From positions 53,558 through 117,557 of the forward strand of contig JANXRU010000146.1 of assembly GCA_025356715.1 (NCBI GenBank): DNA of 64,000 nt. Reading direction: 5' to 3'. The number at the start of each line of letters is the position of its first letter. The stretch's first letter is position 1. Source of the DNA: Bacteroidota bacterium. Its GTDB lineage: Bacteria > Bacteroidota > Bacteroidia > B-17B0 > B-17BO. This document shows, in pieces, positions 26,531 to 36,055 of this stretch. Under the pieces are notes generated by a model. The model made no database searches. It was given only the letters and a program-made list of their open reading frames with translations, and was not told the origin of the DNA. The position numbers and the translations under genes were made by a program.

Positions 26531-27442
26531 GGAATTGATAATTTCTAAAGCTTCGTTTTTGTATTGTTCCATTTTTTTTCTGGTATAAGCAATTCCATCA
26601 TGCTCGTTCACATATTTAATTACTTCAGCAACACGTTTTTTGTCGGTGTTATGGTTTTTAATAGCATTAATAATATAGCTGCGTGTTTTTCTATCGGCAT
26701 TATTAATAGTATAAATAATGGGGAGTGTTAATTTTTTTTCCTTCAAATCAATGCCTGTGGGTTTTCCAATATCATCATCGCCATAATCCAGTAAGTCATC
26801 TTTAATTTGAAATGCAATTCCAATCTTTTCGCCAAATAAACGCATGTGCTCAATGTCGGTTTCAGATGCTCCGCTCGAAGCAGCACCAATGGCACAACAC
26901 GAGGCAATTAATGATGCCGTTTTTTTTCTGATGATATCAAAATAAATATCTTCCGATAAATTAAGGTTGCGTGTTTTTTCTATTTGCAATAATTCTCCCT
27001 CACTCATTGCCTTAACCGATTCACTAATGATTTCCAATAAATGATAATCCTTATTTTTTACAGAAAGCAATAATCCTCTCGACAATAAATAATCACCAAC
27101 CAATACCGCAATTTTATTTTTCCATAAGGCATTAATCGAAAAAAAACCTCTGCGTTCATCACTGTCATCCACCACATCATCATGCACTAAAGTTGCAGTA
27201 TGAAGCAGCTCCACCATGCTTGCTCCACGATAAGTTGACTCATTAATTCCATTAAATAATTTTGCACTATAAAACACAAACATCGGTCTCACTTGTTTGC
27301 CTTTACGTTTCACAATATAGGTCATGATGGTATCCAATAAAGGCACAGAACTTTTCATATCCGCTCTGAATTTTTTTTCAAATAGGTCGAGTTCTGCAGC
27401 AATCGGAGATTTAATTTGATCTATTGGGCTCACCGTATGCAA
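26462..27442 (-). CDS. Polyprenyl diphosphate synthase
   Basis: 326 aa. The two aspartate-rich motifs are present: LVHDDVVDDSDERRG (first DDxxD) and IAFQIKDDLLDYGDDD (second), with FYSAKLFNG and SGASETDIEHM in between as in trans-isoprenyl synthases. It condenses IPP units to make the long chain for menaquinone or a related lipid (IspB/octaprenyl-type). The start codon is TTG (27440-27442). Its 3' end has been copied beside the ORF6N gene. It is divergent from radA with a 55-base gap. Confidence 0.92.
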   Translation of the reverse strand: MHTVSPIDQIKSPIAAELDLFEKKFRADMKSSVPLLDTIMTYIVKRKGKQVRPMFVFYSAKLFNGINESTYRGASMVELLHTATLVHDDVVDDSDERRGFFSINALWKNKIAVLVGDYLLSRGLLLSVKNKDYHLLEIISESVKAMSEGELLQIEKTRNLNLSEDIYFDIIRKKTASLIASCCAIGAASSGASETDIEHMRLFGEKIGIAFQIKDDLLDYGDDDIGKPTGIDLKEKKLTLPIIYTINNADRKTRSYIINAIKNHNTDKKRVAEVIKYVNEHDGIAYTRKKMEQYKNEALEIINSISNNDAAQKLTLLVEYIIDRKN

Positions 27443-27463
27443 ATAAAAGGAATTTGAATGAAA

Positions 27464-27493
27464 TTGGTTTTATAATAGATAAAAGTAATTTTG
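27464..27493 (+). promoter_or_regulatory. Promoter of radA
   Basis: The -7 TAATTTTG (27486-27493) matches TAnnTTTG exactly, with a TTG at 27464-27466 19 bases upstream. The -7 box ends 4 bases before the radA ATG, so a leaderless transcript is predicted. Confidence 0.45.
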
Positions 27494-27497
27494 AGCG

Positions 27498-28865
27498 ATG
27501 GCAAAAACGCAAACAACATTCTTTTGCAAAAACTGTGGTGCATCGGCACCTAAATGGATTGGCAAGTGCCCAAGTTGCGGGGAATGGAATACTTATGTTG
27601 AAGAAGTGATTCATAAAGAAAAAACAGAGTTCAAAAAAACATGGAAAAAGGAATCAAATGGAAAAACTTTAAAACCTGTTTTGATAGATGCTGTTGAGAG
27701 AGGAAATGAACAACGTTATCCAGTAAAAGATATTGAACTTTCACGTGTATTGGGTGGAGGAATTGTTCCAGGAAGTGTGGTACTAATTGGTGGAGAGCCA
27801 GGTATTGGTAAATCTACATTGATGTTACAAATTGCATTACAATTTACTGATAAAAAAGTATTGTACATCAGTGGCGAAGAAAGTGATGCCCAAATAAAAA
27901 TGCGTGCCGAGCGATTGCCTTTTAATAATCCCAACTGTTATTTATTTACAGAAGTTTCTACACAAAAAATTGGTAAAGCATTACAAGAATTAGAACCCGA
28001 TATTGTTATAATTGATTCGATACAAACATTACAAAGTGAATTGATAGACTCAACACCCGGAAGCATTTCACAAATAAAAGAAACAGCCGGAGATATGATT
28101 CGGTTTGCCAAAGAAACAGGAACGCCTGTTTTTTTAATTGGGCATATTACCAAAGATGGAACCCTTGCCGGACCAAAATTATTGGAACACATGGTAGATA
28201 CCGTGTTGCAATTTGAAGGTGATCGTCATCATGTGTATCGTATTCTTCGCACCACAAAAAACAGGTTTGGTTCCACTTCCGAAATTGGAATTTATGAAAT
28301 GCAAAGTGGGGGTTTACGCGAAGTTTCTAACCCATCTGAAATATTAATTTCGCAACGCGATGAAGCTTTAAGTGGTGTGGCTATTAGTGCAACTATTGAA
28401 GGCATGCGACCCTTGTTAATAGAAACACAAGCGCTCGTTAGTACTGCTGTTTATGGCACTCCGCAACGAAACTCAAATGGATATGATACCAAACGATTGA
28501 ATATGTTATTGGCCATTCTCGAAAAAAAATGTGGCTTAAAAATGGGCATGCAAGATGTGTTTGTAAACATTGCAGGAGGCTTGCGGGTTGAAGATCCTGG
28601 AATTGATTTAGGAGTGATAGCCGCCATTGTTTCGAGTTATGAAAATGTGGCTATTGATAGTAAGATTGCTTTTGTGGGAGAGGTTGGTTTAAGTGGAGAA
28701 ATTCGTGCAGTGAGTAGAATTGAACAACGAATAAGTGAAGCCGAAAAATTAGGATTTAAAACAGTTTATCTTTCCAAATTCAATAAATTGTCTTCAATAA
28801 GCAGTAAGATGAAAATTGTACAAATTGGAAAATTAGAAGAATTGTTGAGCAATTTATTTGGATAA
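27498..28865 (+). CDS. radA: DNA repair protein RadA
   Basis: 455 aa, full length. It has the N-terminal four-Cys zinc finger (CKNCGASAPKWIGKCPSC), the RecA-like ATPase with Walker A GGEPGIGKSTLMLQ, the RadA-specific KNRFG motif (TTKNRFGSTSEIG) and a C-terminal Lon-protease-like domain. RadA is a hexameric helicase that extends strand exchange at recombination intermediates. The ATG is preceded by an exact -7 box. Confidence 0.96.
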   Translation: MAKTQTTFFCKNCGASAPKWIGKCPSCGEWNTYVEEVIHKEKTEFKKTWKKESNGKTLKPVLIDAVERGNEQRYPVKDIELSRVLGGGIVPGSVVLIGGEPGIGKSTLMLQIALQFTDKKVLYISGEESDAQIKMRAERLPFNNPNCYLFTEVSTQKIGKALQELEPDIVIIDSIQTLQSELIDSTPGSISQIKETAGDMIRFAKETGTPVFLIGHITKDGTLAGPKLLEHMVDTVLQFEGDRHHVYRILRTTKNRFGSTSEIGIYEMQSGGLREVSNPSEILISQRDEALSGVAISATIEGMRPLLIETQALVSTAVYGTPQRNSNGYDTKRLNMLLAILEKKCGLKMGMQDVFVNIAGGLRVEDPGIDLGVIAAIVSSYENVAIDSKIAFVGEVGLSGEIRAVSRIEQRISEAEKLGFKTVYLSKFNKLSSISSKMKIVQIGKLEELLSNLFG

Positions 28866-28871
28866 AAAGTT

Positions 28872-28990
28872 GCTACAGATTTTGCAGATTTTTTGACAAT
28901 AAAAGAATCTATGACTAAGGCATCAAGGGAAAAAATATCGCCATTATATTTTAAAGATTTAAAATAAAAATAATCTGTGAAATCTGAGGC
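28872..28990. repeat. MITE-like element with AATCTGTGAAATCTG termini
   Basis: The left end, GCTACAGATTTTGCAGATT (28872-28890), and the right end, AATCTGTGAAATCTGAGGC (28972-28990), are imperfect 19-bp inverted repeats (about 15 of 19 matching). The right end differs by one base from the sequence at 8637-8655. The 81-base middle has no ORF. The element fills the gap between radA and the SPASM gene. Confidence 0.55.
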
Positions 28991-29004
28991 AAATAAAAAA
29001 TTAC

Positions 29005-30024
29005 ATGAACAGAAATATTACAGATGGTATAAATTTTTTATCTAAATTAAATGGCAAGCGCATATTAAATGCAGCTAAATTATTTTCGAGCTATTATGTT
29101 TCAAAGGCAATCAAAAAGCCTGTGCATTGGGGCATGCCAACCATTGTTGAGATTGAACCCACAACGAGTTGCAATTTGCGTTGCCCTCAATGTCCGAGTG
29201 GATTAAGAGAGTTTTCACGCAATACAGGTATGTTGGATTTACCTCTTTATAAAAAAATTATTGATGAACTTTCTCCGGAGTTGGTATATGTAATTTTATA
29301 TTTTCAAGGCGAACCGTTTTTGAATAAAAGCTTTTTGGAATTTGTAAAATATGCAGCGCAAAAAAAATTATATACAGCTACGTCAAGCAATGCACATTAT
29401 TTTACAGATGAAATGGCAAAGGCAACTGTTGAAAGTGGTTTGGATAGATTAATTATTTCTATTGACGGAACTTCGCAAGATACCTACTCAAAATACCGAG
29501 TTGGAGGTAGTTTGGATAAAGTAATTGAGGGTACAAAAAATTTATTGAAGTGGAAAAAAGAGCTGGGTAAAAGCACTCCACATATTATTTGGCAGTTCAT
29601 CGCTTTTAAACATAACGAACATCAAATTCCAGAAATAAAAAAATTAGCAAAAGAAATTGGTGTGAATGAGCTCGGCATAAAAACGGCTCAAATTTATGAT
29701 TACCAGCATACCGATGAATTAATTCCTGATGATGATAAATTGAGCCGTTATAAAAAAACGGATGAAGGATATGTGATTAAAAATAAACTCTTAAATCAAT
29801 GTTGGAGAATGTGGCGAGGAAGTGTAATTACTTGGGATGGATTGGTGGTGCCTTGTTGTTTTGATAAAGATGCTACACATCGTTTTGGAGATGTGAGCCA
29901 ACAAACATTTACTGATGTTTGGCGAAGTGAGCAATACAATAATTTTAGAACCGCTATTCTTAAATCCAGAAAAGAAATTGACATCTGCACCAATTGCACC
30001 GAAGGGACTAAAGTGTGGAATTAA
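29005..30024 (+). CDS. Radical SAM/SPASM protein
   Basis: 339 aa. The radical SAM cluster motif is CNLRCPQC in EPTTSCNLRCPQCPSG. The C-terminal SPASM region binds an extra Fe-S cluster through Cys residues in NQCWRMW, VVPCCFDKD and ICTNCTEG. Such proteins modify peptides or activate other enzymes; some act in cofactor or lipid pathways. No precursor peptide gene is evident nearby and there is no signal peptide. It is followed by barrel proteins on the same strand, which are unlikely to be substrates. Confidence 0.88.
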   Translation: MNRNITDGINFLSKLNGKRILNAAKLFSSYYVSKAIKKPVHWGMPTIVEIEPTTSCNLRCPQCPSGLREFSRNTGMLDLPLYKKIIDELSPELVYVILYFQGEPFLNKSFLEFVKYAAQKKLYTATSSNAHYFTDEMAKATVESGLDRLIISIDGTSQDTYSKYRVGGSLDKVIEGTKNLLKWKKELGKSTPHIIWQFIAFKHNEHQIPEIKKLAKEIGVNELGIKTAQIYDYQHTDELIPDDDKLSRYKKTDEGYVIKNKLLNQCWRMWRGSVITWDGLVVPCCFDKDATHRFGDVSQQTFTDVWRSEQYNNFRTAILKSRKEIDICTNCTEGTKVWN

Positions 30025-30086
30025 AATTATTTTGGATATTGCGAATTATTTTATTTATTGCATTCGAAATAGAAGTTCATTTACCT

Positions 30087-30890
30087 ATGAAACGTTTGAT
30101 GTGTGTTAATCTGTTATTTATATTCGGTATTAATCTGTATGCCCAAAATCAAAGTAATATAAAAGATAAAATTTTTCAAAGTATTGGCGTGTCAGTCTTC
30201 ACGGATATTGATATAATGCCTTTACGCGATATTAGTTACTCAAAAATTAAACATAATATTCCTACCAGTTCAGGAGGAACATCTGATGTGCAAATAAATT
30301 TCTCAGGAAAATATTTTGGTACATCTGTATCCTATTTCACATTCGTATACGGCTTACGATATAATATTTATGAACCAACAAAAGATTTTTCGGTTTCACT
30401 TTATGCTCCTTTGGCATTAGGCCTAAATATGTTTTTGGGTTCGTCCATTGCTGATCCAACCAATTATACTGCTGTAAATAAAGATTACTTGTTTTATAAT
30501 GATGAATCAGATTTTGCTTATTTGGGATTTTTAAAACTAGCTATACCATTATACTTACAGGTTAATTACGGAAATATATCTACAATGGCAACAGAGAAAG
30601 AAAAAGGGATTACCGGTGGAATTGGTTTTGAATACCAAATTAATCCAATTTTTGCTTTTACAATGAATGGTGAAAGCAATAAAAATGATAACTTTACTAA
30701 ATCATCTTTTCTTATACCAAGTATGAATATTGGTTATAGGTATTGGGGTAAAAATAGCGACCCTAAAGAAGTGAATCTCAAAGTTGGATTAGGAGCTGTA
30801 AGTACTTATTCCGGAACCGATGGAACTACAAAAACATCTGCAGCTCCTTTTAGTGTTATGCTATCGTTTCATAAATATTTAGGCTATTAA
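30087..30890 (+). CDS. Predicted outer-membrane beta-barrel protein, paralogue A
   Basis: 267 aa from the ATG at 30087, which gives a signal peptide (MKRLMCVNLLFIFGINLYAQ); an upstream ATG at 30015 would overlap the radical SAM gene and precede the signal. The mature part has alternating strands and resembles the next gene across its length: DKIFQSIGVSVFTDIDIMPLRD versus DKFFQSLGFAYFTDFDKTPLRD, GIGFEYQINPI and SFLIPSMNIGYRYW versus STFLMPSMNIGYRYW. Function unknown; probably a porin-like or structural barrel. Confidence 0.78.
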   Translation: MKRLMCVNLLFIFGINLYAQNQSNIKDKIFQSIGVSVFTDIDIMPLRDISYSKIKHNIPTSSGGTSDVQINFSGKYFGTSVSYFTFVYGLRYNIYEPTKDFSVSLYAPLALGLNMFLGSSIADPTNYTAVNKDYLFYNDESDFAYLGFLKLAIPLYLQVNYGNISTMATEKEKGITGGIGFEYQINPIFAFTMNGESNKNDNFTKSSFLIPSMNIGYRYWGKNSDPKEVNLKVGLGAVSTYSGTDGTTKTSAAPFSVMLSFHKYLGY

Positions 30891-30965
30891 TAATTATTCT
30901 ATTTTCCCAATATATTTAATACATATATTTTAAATCCATTTTTAAATATTACTAATCAACTTTAC

Positions 30966-31688
30966 ATGAAAAAAATTACTCTAACATTTGTATTATTACT
31001 TGTTTTTTTATCTTTCGCTAATGCACAAAATCAAGGAGGGGGTTTAAAAGATAAATTTTTCCAAAGTTTAGGCTTTGCTTATTTTACCGATTTTGATAAA
31101 ACACCTTTAAGAGATTGGACTGCAGCAAATGAAAGTGGTAAGTACTATGGTTATTCATGGACAATTGTTACAGCCGTTTATGCTCCCAGAATAAACTTAT
31201 ATGAACCAACTCAAAATTTATCGTTTTCAATATATGCACCAATTGCATTAGGATTTAATGCCTTTTCAATAAGTAGTAGTGCTACCACAACGAAACCTAA
31301 TCCACAATCTAGTAGTTCATCATTTGGAATAGATAATAGTTATGGCTATTTTAAATTTGCACTTCCTGTTTACCTTCAAATGAATTTTGGCAATATTGCA
31401 ACAATGGCTACTGATATGGAAAAAGGATTTACAGCAGGAATTGGATTTGAGTATCAAATTAATCCAATATATATGAGTACTGATTCAAGAACAATTAGTA
31501 AAAGTACTTTTCTTATGCCCAGTATGAATATTGGATATAGGTATTGGAATAAAAATAATAATGCATCTGAGGTTAATTTAAAAGTGGGCATGGGTTCATC
31601 AAGCTCAGCGGTTGATATATATGGAAAAACTATTACAGGTACACCATTAAGTATTATGCTATCTTTTCATAAATTTTTGAATTATTAA
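30966..31688 (+). CDS. Predicted outer-membrane beta-barrel protein, paralogue B
   Basis: 240 aa with signal peptide MKKITLTFVLLLVFLSFANAQ. It is a tandem duplicate of the gene at 30087, sharing YAPRINLYEPTQNLSFSIYAP, GNIATMATDMEKGFTAGIGF and a final LSIMLSFHKFLNY. The gap of 75 bases contains no feature I can name. It is followed by the DUF3857/transglutaminase gene after 29 bases. No specific function can be given. Confidence 0.78.
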   Translation: MKKITLTFVLLLVFLSFANAQNQGGGLKDKFFQSLGFAYFTDFDKTPLRDWTAANESGKYYGYSWTIVTAVYAPRINLYEPTQNLSFSIYAPIALGFNAFSISSSATTTKPNPQSSSSSFGIDNSYGYFKFALPVYLQMNFGNIATMATDMEKGFTAGIGFEYQINPIYMSTDSRTISKSTFLMPSMNIGYRYWNKNNNASEVNLKVGMGSSSSAVDIYGKTITGTPLSIMLSFHKFLNY

Positions 31689-31717
31689 TTGCATAATTCA
31701 CTCTTACTTCTATTTAT

Positions 31718-33649
31718 ATGAAACAATTTATAAATACACTATTCTTTATACTTTTATATCAAACTGTGTTCAGTCAAATATATACTGATAAAGAAAATGT
31801 TGAATTGGCTAAAAAAATAAAAGCAAAAAATCCAACTGATGATTTTGCTTCATTATCATTTGAAGAAACCTATTCTTTTATTTATAATAAATATAACCAA
31901 GGTACTTCAAAGATTGGAGCCTCCGTATTAACAAAATTTGAAATCATTGCATTAAAATCAAATATTAGTTTTTTGAATACTGAGTTTTATAATAGCCAGT
32001 CGGCCATTAGTTATGTAAAAGCATTTGATAAAAATGATAAAGAAGAATATATTAATTTAAGGGTTAGTGATTATGAATCAAACGGCATTTTTCATTCCGA
32101 CCAAAAAGTTTGCTATTTCAATTATTATTTTGATGGTTCAGGATTAAGAAAAAAATTTGAAACTAAAAAAACATATTTTGATATCAAATATCTTACTTCA
32201 GCCTATTTTCACGAGGCCTTTCCAATAAAAGAAAAAACAATAGTATTTTATATTCCTAAATGGCTTAATGTAGAATTGATAGAGAAAAACTTTGAAGGAT
32301 ATACTATAACAAAAGAAATTACTGAAGACACTAAATTAAAGGCTACAAAAATAAAGTACACATTAAAAGATTTAGTAGGTAAAACCAGTCAATCGCACTC
32401 ACGAGGTCCATCCCACATATTACCTCATATAGTTATTTTGGCAAAAACCTATTATGATCCTAAAACCCAAAAGGACGAAAAATTATTAACAACAACTGCT
32501 GATTTGTATGCTTGGTATCATTCACTTACTAGTGAAGTAAAAAATGATCCTGAAGTATTAAAATCAACTGTTGAGAAACTTATTGCTGATAAGAAAACAG
32601 ATGATGAAAAAATAAAAGCAATTTTCTACTGGATACAGGATAATATCAGATACATAGCTTTTGAACAAGGAATAGCCGCGTTTAAACCTGAGGCAGCAAA
32701 CCTTGTATTTAAAAACCGATACGGTGATTGTAAAGGAATGGCTAATCTTGCAAAACAAATGTATTTACTGGCAGGTTATGATGCACATTTAACTTGGATT
32801 GGGACAAATTATTTAGCCTACGATTACTCCTTACCATCACTAATGGTTGATAACCACATGATATGCACCATTTTTTTAAATGGCAAAAAAATATACATAG
32901 ATGGAACCGAAACATTTGCACCCTTAGGTGAATATGCATACCGTATTCAAAACAGACCTACTATGATTGAAAACGGGGAAAACTTTATTTTAGATAAAGT
33001 TGATTCCAATACAAAAGAGGAAAATTTAATTGTAACCACTAAAAATGTAAAAGTTGATAATATGTCTTTAAGCGGGAAGGCATTATTTGAATTTAATGGA
33101 AATGCACGCTCAACAATGTTATATCGATATCATTATTTCAAAGCAGATAAAAAATTAACAGAACTTGAAAATTATTTAACAAATAGTGATGCAAATGTTC
33201 ATCTGGATAATATAAAAATGAGTAATGTAGATGACCGAAAATCAAAATTAACTTTTGAAGGGGATTTTTTTGTTAATAATGCAGTTACCGAATCGGACGG
33301 AAATTTATTTATTAACCTTGATGATGAAAGGTCTTTCTCAAATTTTCAATTTGATTCAACAAGGCAATTTGATTATGAGTTTTATTATAAAATATACGAC
33401 AAAACAAATATTACTCTTGAAATTCCTAAAGGATATAAAATAGAATACTTGCCCGAAAATGTATCAAAAAAATTCGATCACTTTTCATTTGAACTTATCT
33501 ATAAACAAGTGGGCAATACAATACAATACCACAAAGTAATAAGTGTTAATAATGCCATCATTATGAAGCAGGAATTTGATTCATGGAATGAGTGCATAAA
33601 GGCCATTAAAAAATTTTATAAGGATCAAATTATTTTAACTAATAAATAA
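31718..33649 (+). CDS. Secreted DUF3857/transglutaminase-like protein
   Basis: 643 aa with a signal peptide (to VFSQ, residue 20). A DUF3857-like N-terminal region is followed by a transglutaminase-like domain whose triad is readable: Cys338 in NRYGDCKGMAN, His380 in VDNHMICT and Asp395 in KIYIDGTE. The C-terminal part is beta-rich (DUF3858-type). In other Bacteroidota such proteins are periplasmic or surface; most have no proven substrate, and the triad implies a protease- or transamidase-type reaction. The next gene is a relative without the Cys. Confidence 0.85.
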   Translation: MKQFINTLFFILLYQTVFSQIYTDKENVELAKKIKAKNPTDDFASLSFEETYSFIYNKYNQGTSKIGASVLTKFEIIALKSNISFLNTEFYNSQSAISYVKAFDKNDKEEYINLRVSDYESNGIFHSDQKVCYFNYYFDGSGLRKKFETKKTYFDIKYLTSAYFHEAFPIKEKTIVFYIPKWLNVELIEKNFEGYTITKEITEDTKLKATKIKYTLKDLVGKTSQSHSRGPSHILPHIVILAKTYYDPKTQKDEKLLTTTADLYAWYHSLTSEVKNDPEVLKSTVEKLIADKKTDDEKIKAIFYWIQDNIRYIAFEQGIAAFKPEAANLVFKNRYGDCKGMANLAKQMYLLAGYDAHLTWIGTNYLAYDYSLPSLMVDNHMICTIFLNGKKIYIDGTETFAPLGEYAYRIQNRPTMIENGENFILDKVDSNTKEENLIVTTKNVKVDNMSLSGKALFEFNGNARSTMLYRYHYFKADKKLTELENYLTNSDANVHLDNIKMSNVDDRKSKLTFEGDFFVNNAVTESDGNLFINLDDERSFSNFQFDSTRQFDYEFYYKIYDKTNITLEIPKGYKIEYLPENVSKKFDHFSFELIYKQVGNTIQYHKVISVNNAIIMKQEFDSWNECIKAIKKFYKDQIILTNK

Positions 33650-33659
33650 AACTACACTA

Positions 33660-35921
33660 ATGAAAACTAAAATTTTATTATCAATGCTATTTGGTTTTAT
33701 TGTAATCCATTTGGGTTATGCACAAACACCATCTCAACGAAGAGCTAGAAACGATAAACCAGTAGAAGAAAATGAAACCAATAAGCCATTAACAGTATCC
33801 GAGACACGTAAAAGCAGATTAGAAAAGCAAAAAAAAGAGGCCATATTTAGTGATAATGCTGAAGATTTTCAATTAAATAAAGAACCTGAACAATGGAAAA
33901 ATGAATCGGCAGTAATTCTTGGTCAACATGTTAAATATTCATATGATAGTAAAAGCTTTGAATGTATTGAAAAGACAGTTATCAGACGGAAGATAAAAAT
34001 TTTAGACAAAATCGCTCTTGAAAAATTTTCACAATTTTATTTTGCTTCAAATGAAAATACTGATTTAGCTATTAAAATTATTAAACCAAACAATCAAGAG
34101 GTGGATATTGAAATGCAAAAAGCAATAAAAGTAGATAATTCATCTGATGTACCTACTTTTTATAAAAACTTTGTGTTTTCCATTGACTCTTATAAAAAAC
34201 TGGCTGTTCCGGGATTAGAAGTGGGTGATATAATAGATTTTTATTATTTGTTTAAACGTACCTATATTACAGCTAAAGCTAAACAGTTTGATTTCCCACC
34301 TGTTATTTTTCAATTGGCCAATGAGTACCCCACAGTAAATCAAATTATTGAATTTGAAGTTGAGAGAAATTTTTATATAAATTTTATTTCACTTAATGGA
34401 GCGCAAAAAATTGTTTCATCAAAAGTAGATAGAAAAAATTATAACTATCAATTAACTGATAAAATGCGCGAAAAAAAACTTGATGAAAGATGGAGTTATC
34501 CTTTTCGCTCTTTACCCTCTATTAAGTTTCAAGTTATCTATTCTTCAATTAAGCCTGAAAAATCGAATTACTTATTAGGTGAATTAGGTACCCCTAAATC
34601 AAAAGTTACTCCCGATGAAGTAGTTGACAAAGCGCATAATATTTTGATTGATTACTCATCACACAAAATGGCAAAAGGAATAGCTTCAGATGCCATAGCA
34701 AGTTTAAGGAAACAAAAAATTGATTATAAACGAGATAAAAGTAAAGCTTTGCAAGAAGCATATTATTTTTTTAGAAACTACTTTTTTATAAACAATCCAA
34801 AAAATAGTTATTCAATTGCTGGTACATGGTATCAATCTGATGATGAAATTTTATGGTACCCTGTAATGTCAAAAATTTTAGAAGAACTTGAAATACCATA
34901 CGAAGTTGGCATTACTGTACCTAGGAATGTAGGATCACTGGATCAACTGATATTAATTGCCGAACTTGAAATGTTTTATATCGTAAAAATCCCTGAAGGT
35001 GATGTATATCTTTTCCCATTTTCTAAATGGATGACTTATGGACAAATACCAGGTAAATATGAAAGTAATGATGCATACTCATTTAAGCCATATAGGGGTG
35101 ATAAAAATGCAAATTATAAGAAAATAAAAATTCCTGTTACATCTCATGAAAACAATACCCGTACTGAAAAATTCAATATTACCATTAATGATAATTTAGA
35201 AGATATAGATGTTAAATCAGAAGCCATAGCAAAAGGATTATTTAAATATGATTTCTATTCTGATGTTATCTATGAAAATGATAACAAAGAAATGGAAGAT
35301 AAATACTATAAAAAAGAGGAGGAAAAAGTTAGAGGAAATAAAAATAGGATAGCAGAAGAAAAAAGAAAAGAGGAGGAAGTAAAGCTACAAAATCAGGAAA
35401 AGAAAATAGAGACGTTGCAAAAAGATTTAAAAAGCAGAGGCTTCAATATTAAAAATACAGCCGATTTTGAACTCATTAGTAATGGCCGAATGCCTAATAG
35501 TAATGAGCTATCATTTAAGTTAAATTTTACTCTTTCTAATACCGTTAATAAAGCGGGTAAAAATATTATTGTTCAAATTGGAAAGCTAATTGGTGAACAA
35601 GCCACATTAAGTAAAGAAGAGCAAAATAGACAAATAGATATATATCATCCATTTGAAAGATCAATGATAAATACGATTACATTAACTATACCAGAGGGTT
35701 ATAAAATAGATGATGTTTCGTCATTAAACTCAAAATATGAAAATGCATCTATTGATTTTATTACTTACGCAAAAATAGAAGGCAAAACGTTAACTGTAAA
35801 TGTTACTAAATCATATAAAAAACTTGTAGATTCAAAACAAGATTGGAATTTATATATTGAAGGACTAAAGAAAGCTACAGACTTTTACGATAAGAAAGTT
35901 ATTTTGAAACCACTCAAATAA
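33660..35921 (+). CDS. Cys-less DUF3857/transglutaminase-related protein
   Basis: 753 aa with a signal peptide (to GYAQ). A DUF3857 region (about 75-290) is followed by a transglutaminase-like fold in which the expected GDC is absent: the stretch SIAGTWYQSDDEILWYPVMS takes its place. A charged coiled coil (about 540-590, KKEEEKVRGNKNRIAEEKRK) precedes the C-terminal DUF3858-like part. It lies 10 bases after its active-looking relative, so the pair may work as enzyme and non-catalytic partner. Function unknown. Confidence 0.78.
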   Translation: MKTKILLSMLFGFIVIHLGYAQTPSQRRARNDKPVEENETNKPLTVSETRKSRLEKQKKEAIFSDNAEDFQLNKEPEQWKNESAVILGQHVKYSYDSKSFECIEKTVIRRKIKILDKIALEKFSQFYFASNENTDLAIKIIKPNNQEVDIEMQKAIKVDNSSDVPTFYKNFVFSIDSYKKLAVPGLEVGDIIDFYYLFKRTYITAKAKQFDFPPVIFQLANEYPTVNQIIEFEVERNFYINFISLNGAQKIVSSKVDRKNYNYQLTDKMREKKLDERWSYPFRSLPSIKFQVIYSSIKPEKSNYLLGELGTPKSKVTPDEVVDKAHNILIDYSSHKMAKGIASDAIASLRKQKIDYKRDKSKALQEAYYFFRNYFFINNPKNSYSIAGTWYQSDDEILWYPVMSKILEELEIPYEVGITVPRNVGSLDQLILIAELEMFYIVKIPEGDVYLFPFSKWMTYGQIPGKYESNDAYSFKPYRGDKNANYKKIKIPVTSHENNTRTEKFNITINDNLEDIDVKSEAIAKGLFKYDFYSDVIYENDNKEMEDKYYKKEEEKVRGNKNRIAEEKRKEEEVKLQNQEKKIETLQKDLKSRGFNIKNTADFELISNGRMPNSNELSFKLNFTLSNTVNKAGKNIIVQIGKLIGEQATLSKEEQNRQIDIYHPFERSMINTITLTIPEGYKIDDVSSLNSKYENASIDFITYAKIEGKTLTVNVTKSYKKLVDSKQDWNLYIEGLKKATDFYDKKVILKPLK

Positions 35922-35931
35922 TTATCCAATT

Positions 35932-35965
35932 AAAAGCTATTAATTGATTTAGCTTTTTTATTTTT
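35932..35965 (+). terminator. Intrinsic terminator
   Basis: AAAAGCTA (35932-35939) pairs exactly with TAGCTTTT (35950-35957) around a 10-base loop, and T-rich sequence follows. It ends the transcript running from the barrel genes through the transglutaminase-related pair. Confidence 0.7.
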
Positions 35966-36055
35966 TCAGTCAAATGATTTACTTCTTGTAAATCATTTTG
36001 CTTTACAATCATTATGCCTTTCATTTGTCAATCAAAAAAATCAATTACATTTATC

